A DNA stretch of 27,422 bases, from assembly GCA_964471865.1 (NCBI GenBank), contig CAYYHU010000026.1:1-27422 (forward strand), given 5' to 3'. Under the pieces are notes generated by a model. The model had not been told where the DNA came from. It saw nothing but the letters and a program-made list of their open reading frames with translations, and did not search any database. Source of the stretch: CAYMUC01 sp964471865 (GTDB taxonomy: Bacteria; Actinomycetota; Acidimicrobiia; Acidimicrobiales; Ilumatobacteraceae). The position numbers and the translations under genes are program-made. This document shows positions 1-7,543 of this stretch, piece after piece (the stretch's first letter is position 1; every line of letters starts with the position of its first letter).

Positions 1-174
1 CACGCTCACGATTTGCCCAGTCGCAGCACGTGATCGGCGACCAGATCGCATGCGCTCACCGGCACTTATCTCGGTTCGTGGCGCGTGCATATTCGTCTGC
101 ACGCCGGGCGCCCAGAGGTCGTACGCCCGCGCGATCGCTGATACCAGCCGTGGGCAAGACCGGCATTCGGGTGA

Positions 175-375
175 CTACGAAGTGATCGCCATAACGACGC
201 CGAACACGGTGAGCATCGCTCCGGCGACCTGGAAGAATCCGTGGACTCGCTCACCCCAGAGGATGCGCGATCGAGCGACTAGCAATCGGTACACGACGAA
301 CTCGGAACGCTGCCGGCTCCACACGATGAGCAGCACTCCGATCGCAGCAACGATCAGACCCCAGATGATTCCCAT
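175..375 (-). CDS. Small single-pass membrane protein, hypothetical
   Basis: A 66-residue protein whose first ~20 residues are one hydrophobic segment (G-I-I-W-G-L-I-V-A-A-I-G-V-L-L-I-V-W), followed by an Arg-rich stretch and a second, weaker hydrophobic segment near the C-terminus (residues ~48-64). The ATG at 375 is preferred over the longer upstream start because an AGAAG-like ribosome binding site lies just before it and the hydrophobic segment then begins at once. I do not recognise the family. It is probably an inner-membrane protein with one or two membrane spans. It is transcribed away from the cell-wall-binding protein gene that begins about 20 bp beyond its start. Being short, it could still be a chance reading frame. 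Confidence 0.5.
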   Translation of the reverse strand: MGIIWGLIVAAIGVLLIVWSRQRSEFVVYRLLVARSRILWGERVHGFFQVAGAMLTVFGVVMAITS

Positions 376-394
376 GCCGCTTCTCTTCACGTGA

Positions 395-2116
395 TTGCTC
401 GGGTGGTACACACCACCTCGCAACCATCACCGTAGGCGGTGCCAGTTGCGTGGCGAGGCACCTTGCGCGAATGTCGTGGCGCTCGCCAGGATCGATGGGC
501 AGGCCACCGTGGCTGGGACTTGGGTCACCGCCTCGATCCCGGTCGACAGCGGACAGGGCGGCACCGACGTCGTTGTGATGTCGCTCGACGACAACGGCAC
601 GCCGGCCAGCTCGGGGCCATGGTTCCAACGAATCGGAGGTCCCGGTTCGGATGAGCCCGAGGCCATGGCCTCGACCGACACCTCGATACGGGTCGCGGCA
701 ACCATTAGAGGGCCGGGAACCGTCGCGGCCTCCACTCCGTACACATCCATCAGCACGCTGGCTCTTCCCGCCGACATGCTGCTTGCCCGATTCGCATCCG
801 ACCTGAGCTTTGACGCATCGGCCACCAATCCGAGCGTGATCGGCACGTTGCGGAACTCCGAACCCCGGGCCATCACGATCACGCCAGATGGCGGCGATCT
901 CACCACGGGCTTCTACGACGCTCCCAACACGAGTGGCCAGCGGTTTGCGATCGTGAAACGCAGCGCTGACGGAACCCTCGAGTGGATCCGCACGATCGGT
1001 GACGCGGCTCGCTCGGTCGGACAGGCCGTAGCCGTCGACGCACTCGGCAACATCTATCTCACGGGCCGATTTCCCGGTGGTGATATCGATCCGTCGCCGA
1101 CCGCGACCATGAACGTCGCCGCGGCGGGAGGCAGCGACATTCTGGTGTTACGCCTCGATTGCCACGGCCGCTTGGGACCGCCGTGCACAGCCCCGTCGGT
1201 TCCCCCGCCTCCGCCTCCGCCTCCGGCCATCACGACGGCCGCCCCGGAGCGGATCGTGACATCGTCGCCCGCCGAGACGGCAGTGTCTCTCTCCGAGGAG
1301 TTCTTCGGTGCGGGTGCTGACGTGGTGTACGTCGCGAACGGGTCGTCGGGCGTCGACGGGCTGACTGTGGGGACGTCCGCAGGCTTCGTCACCGGGCCAC
1401 TACTTCTGAGCGAGACAGACAGGCTGCCAGAAGCGACGATGACCGAGTTACGCCGGCTTGCGCCATCGCGCATCGTGGTCATCGGCGGGACGGCGGCGAT
1501 CTCGACCTCCGTGACCGACGCGTTGACCCCGTTGGGCGCCGCGATCGAGAGGGTCGGTGGCGCCAACCGCTACGAGACCGCAGCGCTGCTCTCACGGCTG
1601 ACCGCTCCCGATGGAGCGGACACCGTCTACGTCACCACCGGACAGGGTGGCGCAGATGCACTCGCCGCGGCCTCGGTAGCGGGAGGCACCGGGTCTCCGG
1701 TGCTGTTGACCCGGCGAGACGATGTTCCTGGCGTGACTCGTGACGAACTCGTTCGACTCCGGCCTCGACGCGTGATCGTCGTCGGTGGAGCCGCAGCAGT
1801 GTCAGGGGAGGTCTTGACGAACCTGGCCCAGGCCGTGCCCTCCGCCACGGTCAGCCGTGCTGCTGGGGCCGACCGGTTCGACACGTCCGTTGAGATATCA
1901 CGCCTCACCGTCACCGCCCCGACCGAGGTTGCCTTCTTGGTGCCGGGGAGCAACGTGCGAAGCGCATCCGGCGCACCAGCGACAGGAGCAGGTCCGGTGC
2001 TGTTGACGCGAGATGACTGCATCCCTGCTCGAGTCGATGCCGAACTCACTCGACTTCGTCCTCAGCGAGTCATCGTTCTCGGTTCACCCGAAATACGGAC
2101 CGTCTGCGAGCCCTGA
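395..2116 (+). CDS. Cell-wall-binding repeat 2 protein, apparently 5'-truncated
   Basis: A 573-residue frame in three parts. Residues ~30-260 resemble SBBP-type beta-propeller repeats (for example A-V-D-A-L-G-N-I-Y-L-T-G-R-F and G-S-D-I-L-V-L-R-L-D). A run of eight prolines follows near residue 268. The rest is three tandem cell-wall-binding-repeat-2 units (PF04122 type), each with an R-[VA]-[GA]-G-A-[ND]-R-[YF]-[ED]-T-like start and an R-[IV]-[IV]-V-[IVL]-G-type strand. Proteins of this kind are exported and held on the cell wall, yet this frame has no signal peptide. It begins at a TTG directly after an in-frame TGA and its first ~25 residues are Arg/His-rich. The gene has therefore probably lost its 5' end, or its start lies in another frame. 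The C-terminal two thirds look intact. The exact start is unsupported. Confidence 0.7.
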   Translation: MLGWYTPPRNHHRRRCQLRGEAPCANVVALARIDGQATVAGTWVTASIPVDSGQGGTDVVVMSLDDNGTPASSGPWFQRIGGPGSDEPEAMASTDTSIRVAATIRGPGTVAASTPYTSISTLALPADMLLARFASDLSFDASATNPSVIGTLRNSEPRAITITPDGGDLTTGFYDAPNTSGQRFAIVKRSADGTLEWIRTIGDAARSVGQAVAVDALGNIYLTGRFPGGDIDPSPTATMNVAAAGGSDILVLRLDCHGRLGPPCTAPSVPPPPPPPPAITTAAPERIVTSSPAETAVSLSEEFFGAGADVVYVANGSSGVDGLTVGTSAGFVTGPLLLSETDRLPEATMTELRRLAPSRIVVIGGTAAISTSVTDALTPLGAAIERVGGANRYETAALLSRLTAPDGADTVYVTTGQGGADALAAASVAGGTGSPVLLTRRDDVPGVTRDELVRLRPRRVIVVGGAAAVSGEVLTNLAQAVPSATVSRAAGADRFDTSVEISRLTVTAPTEVAFLVPGSNVRSASGAPATGAGPVLLTRDDCIPARVDAELTRLRPQRVIVLGSPEIRTVCEP

Positions 2117-2381
2117 CCGTACTGTCGAGCGGTCACGTCGCTGCGCCATGGCGGTGACAACCATGGTCCTGGGCGATGGGAGGCAACGGGATAGCGCCGA
2201 CAGCGCATGCGACCTGCCCAGCTGACAGAGCCCGATGAAGCGACGCCGGTGTCTCATCCACGGGAACCTAAGACGAGTCTCGGCCCCTGTTATCCGGATC
2301 GGGGTTTCCTGCCCGACCGCTCAGAAACTGGGCACGATCCGCAGTCGCTGCCATGTTGGCGAGGACGAACCTCGCGCCGGG

Positions 2382-3302
2382 TCAGACCGCTTCGTCGAAG
2401 GCCGCGGTTCGATCTCGCAGACGCCGAGCCACCTTGGCGCTGCGCTCGAGGCGCTGCAACAGGGCGTCACGCGCTTCACGACCCTGCGGTCCGAGTCCCT
2501 CGACCCGTTCGACCGCCCAGTGGTTCAACACCACGGGAACGAGGATCTGTTCGTGATGGACCACCAGGTCGTAGATACCGGAGCGTGCGATCCGCCGAGC
2601 GTGGGCGGGAAAATCGGGAATTCCCACTCCGGGCATCGCGAAACCGGCGACCTGGCGTTCCACGGCGCCCATCATGTCGTCAGGGGCGACCGCGAACGCC
2701 GCGGTCGCGAGATCCCGATAGAAGAGATGATGCAGGTTCTCATCCGAGGCCACCCTCGACATCACCTGTTGTCCGACGGGATCACCGATCATGATGCCGG
2801 TGGCCCGATGCGCAATCCGGGTCGCTAGTTCCTGCAATGTCAGATACGCCAACGCATCACACAGTGACGGCGGTTGCGGGGTGATCCCAGCCGAGACCTG
2901 GGCCATCCGATCACGCTCGAGAGCGCGCGGATCGACGGCCCGCGTCGTCATGAGATAGCCGTAGATCGCCATGGCGTGGCGACCTTCCTCAGCGGTCCAC
3001 CGCCGAACCCATTCACCCCAGGCACCCTGATCACCGAACGTTCGTTCCACCGTACGGAAGTAGTAAGGGAGGTTGTCCTCGGTGAGCAGATTCACGATCA
3101 ACGCACTGCGGACATTGTCATCGATCGTGGCGCCACCGAGGTCACTGTCAGCGGGCGACCAGTCGCCTTCGCGGTGCTCACGGCCCCGTTCGTACGGGAC
3201 GAACTCATGAGGGAACCATTCTCGACTCATCCCCAGATGGCGATCGAGAAGACGTTCGACGTCACTCGAGAGGGCCTCGATCATGGCCGTGTCGTCGATC
3301 AT
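2382..3302 (-). CDS. Acyl-ACP desaturase (FA_desaturase_2 family)
   Basis: A 306-residue soluble di-iron protein of the stearoyl-ACP desaturase / mycobacterial DesA type (PF03405), which inserts a double bond into ACP-bound acyl chains using O2 and reduced ferredoxin. The di-iron ligand motifs are visible: an N-terminal Glu in L-L-T-E-D-N, then E-E-G-R-H and, later, D-E-N-L-H-H. Family length is about 275-340 residues, so it is full length. The ATG at 3302 has an AGG-rich site a few bases upstream. It is monocistronic and divergent from the ABC-like gene at 3424, with a ~120-bp shared upstream region. There are no membrane segments, as expected for the soluble class. The substrate chain length cannot be read from the sequence. 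Confidence 0.9.
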   Translation of the reverse strand: MIDDTAMIEALSSDVERLLDRHLGMSREWFPHEFVPYERGREHREGDWSPADSDLGGATIDDNVRSALIVNLLTEDNLPYYFRTVERTFGDQGAWGEWVRRWTAEEGRHAMAIYGYLMTTRAVDPRALERDRMAQVSAGITPQPPSLCDALAYLTLQELATRIAHRATGIMIGDPVGQQVMSRVASDENLHHLFYRDLATAAFAVAPDDMMGAVERQVAGFAMPGVGIPDFPAHARRIARSGIYDLVVHHEQILVPVVLNHWAVERVEGLGPQGREARDALLQRLERSAKVARRLRDRTAAFDEAV

Positions 3303-3423
3303 CCTCGGACCTTAGACGCACACGGCCGACATCGAAACGTGACGTGGGCCATGAAAGGCGAAAATCCTCGGATTAGCCCAGGGACCTCCACCTCGACGGG
3401 GGGGTACGTGCGACACTACGGAG

Positions 3424-6375
3424 GTGATGTCGAATCGCCCTGCCGATGCGTCGACATCAGCTCCAGAATCCACGCGATCGGAGATGGCCTCACCTTCAGG
3501 CGCCGACGAGGCGACGATTGGGGAGCTGCTGGTCGCCGGATGGCGAGCTTCGATCGGGTCGCGGCGGCGTCTGGGAGTCGCCCTCGCCACGGCGATCGCG
3601 TTGTTCGTCCTGCTCGCAGCTCTGCCGCTGTTCGTGGGTCGCCTGCTCGACACGGCGTTGTCGGGATCGAATTCACAACAAGCGATCGAGGAGTATCTGA
3701 CGAGACGCCGTGAACTCGTGGTCCTCAACGGTCGGCTTCTGGGCGATCTCCAAGACAGCGACAGCGATCTCCCCCTCCGCCAGATCGACCGGGGAATGGA
3801 CCTGGGCGTTCTCTCCGCTCTGGCTCAGGGGTCGGGGCCGCTTCTCGACGCCTTGTTCGAGCATCTCGACCGGTTCACCCTCGATGCCGATCTCGACTTG
3901 AACGTGCGACGACAACTCGACGATGCCACCGGGGTGGAGCGCGAGGTGCTGGCGACGATCACCTCTGATGGTTCCATCGACCGCTCGGAACTCGAAGAAC
4001 TCGTCGATCCATTTCTCTCGAGCAGCGGAGCGGTCGCTCGTCTCGGAGTATTCGACCGCCTGGTCACCACCATCGCGCTCGAGAAGACTCTGATCGAACG
4101 GCGCGATACCGCCGCGGATCGGACATTGAGAACCGAAGTGACATGGTTTGCTGCCGCCATCGCTGTCGCCATCGTGCTGCGGCAGGTGACGGTGCGCCTC
4201 GCCCTCGACGTCACCCAGGCGAGCGGTCAACGCCTGCGTCAGCGAGTCTTCGCTCAGGTTCACGACACCGCGGCAGTGGACTCAGGGTTCCTCGGCCGGC
4301 CCAGCATGGTCAGTCGGTGCACCGCGTATGTGGATCGCGTCGAGGCGGCGTGGAGAAGCGTCTTGGTCACCGGAATCCCGGCGGTGGCCAGTCTCGTGTT
4401 GTCGGTGACGCTGTTGTGGTGGGCGGATCTCGGCACCGGGCTCGTGATCACGGTGACGGTGGTCCTGCTCGAAGCGATCCGCCGGCGCCGGTCGCCGCGG
4501 TGGTCGGCACAGGCACGAGATCGCCTCGACCGGGGCACCGATCTGACCGATCTCACCGATCTGGCCGTATCGCACCGACGCTCGGTCTGGGCACGGCACG
4601 ATCAGGGTGCGGTCCGCACCCGATTCGCACAACTCGCTGAGCTCCTGAGTGGTCGAGCCCGACGAGTCGAACTCAACAGCCTCAATCAAGAGGTCGCGGC
4701 GTTCGGTGTCGGACAGTTGGGACTCGTCGTCGTCGTGGCCGCGATCGGTCTGGCACGAAGCGATATCGGCATTGCAGCGGCCACTGCTTCGGTGCTCTAT
4801 GTCGGGCGCGTGGCTGACGCTCTCGCCCGGCTTCCAGGAATCCTCGCCGATCTCGCCGAGGCCTCCCCGTACCAACGGCGACTCGGTGTTCTCCTGACAA
4901 CGCCCAAGCGGCGTCCCGAACCCGAGATCTGCCTCCCAGCACCTACGATCTCCGACCCCGCCGAGGCGACCGTGAGCGTCACCGACTTGAGCGTCGCTCC
5001 GCCAGGACCTGCGGTACCGCTCTCGCAGTGTTCACTGCGCGCCGATGCGTCGGCGTGGACCATCGTGGTAGGTCCACCAGGATCAGGGGCGAGCACCCTG
5101 ACGGGAGTCCTCGCCGGACTCGACGCCGTCCCTGTCGCCACGGTACACATCGCCACAGCCGATATCGCCCGGTGGTCGACCCAGGATCTCCAACGGATGG
5201 TCGGGGTGGTGCCGGCGACACCGATGCCCGTGACCGGCACCTGGCGCGACCAGATCCTGCCGACGTCGGGCGCCGATCGAGATGACGATGGATCCCTCGG
5301 GCTCGACAGGGTCGTGGCTTTAATGGGCCTCGACGATGCCCTCGCCACGCTCGACAAGGGGCTCGACACCGAGATCGACACCCGGAACCACCCGTTGAGC
5401 ATCGAGACGCGAGCCCGTCTCGCCGGGGCTGCGGTCCTGGCCGGATCCGCTCCCGTGGTCGTGATCGAGGACCCCACCTCGGGGCTCGACCATGACGTGG
5501 CGCTCGCCTGGTGGCAGGCCATGCGAACCGGGCTGGCCGGGCGTGTCGTCATCGCCACCACAGCCCGACGCGACATCATTCGCGGACGCGACCAGGTCGT
5601 CGTGATGGAGGCCGGCCGCATCATCGAGCGAGGCCATCGCGGCGATCTCATCGCGGCCAATGGGGCTTTCGCCCGGTGGTGGAGCCTGGAAACGGGGACT
5701 GAACTCGCACCCGTCGACCTGCGACGGGTCCCCGGACTCGCCGCGTTGGACGATGCTGCGATCAGTGCCTTGAGTGCGCGGCTCGTCACCGAGCGCTACG
5801 GCGAAGGCGAGGTGATCGTGGCGGCCGGGGCCCCCCTCGACCGAGTGATGCTCGTCGCCGATGGTCTCGTCGAACTCGTCGACACCAGCGCCACCGTCGA
5901 ACGACGGATCGCGCTGGTCCGACCTGGCAACCAGATCGGAGAGGTTCGTACCGACGGTGCGGCCCCCGCGGCGTACACCGCCCGAGCCCTCGAGGCCACG
6001 GTGGTGCGCAGCCTGCATCGCCTCGCAATTTCCGACGGGGTGGCCGGAATGCTCGAGCGGCCTCGCGATCAGCGCATCGTGTACGCGTGGCTGGTTCGTC
6101 ATGGGGAGAGTTCGCGTGACATCCTCGAGTCGACGTCTGGCCCCCAGATCGACGCCGAGCACCTGTCGGATGCGCTCGATGCACTGATCGCCGATGGCTC
6201 GGTGATCGCCACTGGTTCGACCGCCCCGTCGACGGGTGAAGTCCGCTATCGGGTGGCCGGCGCCCAGCGTCGCCGCCGTGGGAGCGGGCTACTCGATCAA
6301 CTCCTCACATCCGATGACGCCGGGGGCCGGGAGGGTGGCGGCTCACGTCCTGAGCCCCCCTCGTCACGCGGTTAA
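3424..6375 (+). CDS. Pseudo-ATPase ABC-exporter-like protein with cNMP-binding-like and winged-helix-like C-terminus
   Basis: A 983-residue protein. TM1 is near residues 50-72, followed by a ~165-residue insert (to ~237) and then five more hydrophobic segments to ~462, in the layout of an ABC exporter half; the G-Q-R-L-R-Q-R-V-F stretch is typical of that fold. Residues ~515-760 are an ABC nucleotide-binding domain whose motifs are altered. Walker A G-P-P-G-S-G-A-S has Ala556 for Lys, the Q-loop Gln is absent, LSGGQ reads L-S-I-E-T, Walker B/catalytic D-E reads E682-D683, and the switch His is Thr712. The D-loop S-G-L-D survives. Residues ~765-885 resemble a cyclic-nucleotide-binding domain, but the phosphate-cassette Arg is Ala849. 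Residues ~885-945 look like a winged helix. GTG 3424 and ATG 3427 both follow GGAGG closely, so the start is uncertain. It is first in a run with the HAMP and carrier genes. Hydrolysis-driven transport seems unlikely. Confidence 0.75.
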   Translation: MMSNRPADASTSAPESTRSEMASPSGADEATIGELLVAGWRASIGSRRRLGVALATAIALFVLLAALPLFVGRLLDTALSGSNSQQAIEEYLTRRRELVVLNGRLLGDLQDSDSDLPLRQIDRGMDLGVLSALAQGSGPLLDALFEHLDRFTLDADLDLNVRRQLDDATGVEREVLATITSDGSIDRSELEELVDPFLSSSGAVARLGVFDRLVTTIALEKTLIERRDTAADRTLRTEVTWFAAAIAVAIVLRQVTVRLALDVTQASGQRLRQRVFAQVHDTAAVDSGFLGRPSMVSRCTAYVDRVEAAWRSVLVTGIPAVASLVLSVTLLWWADLGTGLVITVTVVLLEAIRRRRSPRWSAQARDRLDRGTDLTDLTDLAVSHRRSVWARHDQGAVRTRFAQLAELLSGRARRVELNSLNQEVAAFGVGQLGLVVVVAAIGLARSDIGIAAATASVLYVGRVADALARLPGILADLAEASPYQRRLGVLLTTPKRRPEPEICLPAPTISDPAEATVSVTDLSVAPPGPAVPLSQCSLRADASAWTIVVGPPGSGASTLTGVLAGLDAVPVATVHIATADIARWSTQDLQRMVGVVPATPMPVTGTWRDQILPTSGADRDDDGSLGLDRVVALMGLDDALATLDKGLDTEIDTRNHPLSIETRARLAGAAVLAGSAPVVVIEDPTSGLDHDVALAWWQAMRTGLAGRVVIATTARRDIIRGRDQVVVMEAGRIIERGHRGDLIAANGAFARWWSLETGTELAPVDLRRVPGLAALDDAAISALSARLVTERYGEGEVIVAAGAPLDRVMLVADGLVELVDTSATVERRIALVRPGNQIGEVRTDGAAPAAYTARALEATVVRSLHRLAISDGVAGMLERPRDQRIVYAWLVRHGESSRDILESTSGPQIDAEHLSDALDALIADGSVIATGSTAPSTGEVRYRVAGAQRRRRGSGLLDQLLTSDDAGGREGGGSRPEPPSSRG

Positions 6376-6385
6376 TCTCACCGTC

Positions 6386-7543
6386 GTGTCCGGGGTCGCC
6401 ACTCTCGAAGCACCACTGAGTGCACCACCTGAGATCACGACGACGCCATCTGCGCCCCGACGCCGACTCGGGATGCGGTGGAAACTGCTGTTGGCATTCG
6501 GAGCCGGCTTCACCGTCGTGTTCGTGGTCGTGGCCGTGGCCATCTTGCAGTTCTCCACCTCGACGGCCACCGATCGAGTTCGCGACACCCTGCGTGGTAT
6601 CTCGACGGGGGGATCCCTCACCATCGACGTCGACGCGTTCGTGGACCTCAAGAACCTCGAACTCGTCCCCGAGATCGGAGCGACCTATCCGGCCAACGCC
6701 GGGGTGCTGGCGGGAACCGTGGCGACTGCCGTGAGTGAGTATCCCACCGACCCCCGGTACTGGGACCATGTTGCCGAGCTCGCAGCGATCCGTCGCACGA
6801 ACCCGGAATCCTCGCCGTACACGTATGCACCGGCTCCTGACGGGGTCGTGCGGGCCGTGGGCTCCTGGGGTGCGCTCGGCTACCCCGAGATCGGTGTCGA
6901 TCCCCCCGACGGGTTCCGGTTCCAACAGAACGTTCTCGACTTCATCGATACCGCAACCCTCGAGTACTTCGAGGCCGGTTTCGTCGAGACCACCGAACAG
7001 CCCGCCTACTCCGATGCCCTCGATTCCTGGATCTCGGTGTACACCCCGATCACCGATGCGGAAGGCCAGGTGGTGGGGGCCCTCGGTGTCGACTACCCCT
7101 TGGCCTATGTCGACGACGTGCGCAGCCGGGTCCTGCGAGTCCTCTATCCGGTTTTCGGGATCTCCTATGCCGTCTTGTTGGGTCTCGTGGTGTTCCTCTC
7201 GGGATGGCTCACCCGCCGCCTCGCCCGACTCTCGGCCGCCACGTCGCGAGTCGCCGACGGCGACTACGACGTGGATCTCACCTCGGCGGCACGAGCACGT
7301 TTCAGTGACGAGATGACCGAGTTGGCCGATTCGTTCCGAGTCATGACCGACAAGGTCGGAACCCGTGAACGCACCCTGGTCCAACAGGTGGCCGTGCTCA
7401 AGGTGGAGATCGACGAGGCCAAACGCCAACAGGCGGTCTCGGAGATCACCGACACCGATTTCTTCCTCGATCTGACCGCGAAAGCTTCAGCATTGCGAGC
7501 CAAGGTGAAGGCCGCCGAGGACTCCGCCCCCGGCGATGGCTGA
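6386..7543 (+). CDS. Cache-like/HAMP membrane receptor without catalytic output domain
   Basis: From GTG 6386 the protein has 385 residues. It has a short cytoplasmic N-terminus with R-R-R, TM1 at ~31-53, an extracytoplasmic domain of ~195 residues ending in V-Y-T-P-I-T-D-A-E-G-Q-V-V-G-A-L-G-V-D (a Cache-type pattern), TM2 at ~250-277, a HAMP domain (~272-325, with A-D-G-D-Y-D-V-D-L), and a coiled coil ending in a conserved-looking S-E-I-T-D-T-D-F-F-L-D-L segment. No kinase, cyclase, GGDEF or methyl-accepting region follows, so any signal must pass to a partner through the coiled coil. The start is a choice: GTG 6386 lies 10 bp after the upstream stop, ATG 6473 just before TM1 is the alternative, and neither has a good ribosome binding site. 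Its stop overlaps the next gene's start by 8 nt, which suggests translational coupling. Confidence 0.75.
   Translation: MSGVATLEAPLSAPPEITTTPSAPRRRLGMRWKLLLAFGAGFTVVFVVVAVAILQFSTSTATDRVRDTLRGISTGGSLTIDVDAFVDLKNLELVPEIGATYPANAGVLAGTVATAVSEYPTDPRYWDHVAELAAIRRTNPESSPYTYAPAPDGVVRAVGSWGALGYPEIGVDPPDGFRFQQNVLDFIDTATLEYFEAGFVETTEQPAYSDALDSWISVYTPITDAEGQVVGALGVDYPLAYVDDVRSRVLRVLYPVFGISYAVLLGLVVFLSGWLTRRLARLSAATSRVADGDYDVDLTSAARARFSDEMTELADSFRVMTDKVGTRERTLVQQVAVLKVEIDEAKRQQAVSEITDTDFFLDLTAKASALRAKVKAAEDSAPGDG

Noticed and set aside
1..174. Minus-strand open frame running off the window start
   Set aside because: It has no recognisable motif and no ribosome binding site, and only about 58 codons are visible, so it is too little to support a gene.
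50..394. 114-residue plus-strand frame upstream of the wall-binding protein
   Set aside because: It is antisense to the small membrane protein and lacks a signal peptide or repeat pattern. It is in frame with the next gene but separated from it by a TGA, and it does not look like the missing N-terminus.
6305..7429. 374-residue minus-strand frame
   Set aside because: It is antisense to the HAMP receptor gene, with low-complexity Gly/Arg/His composition and no recognisable domain.
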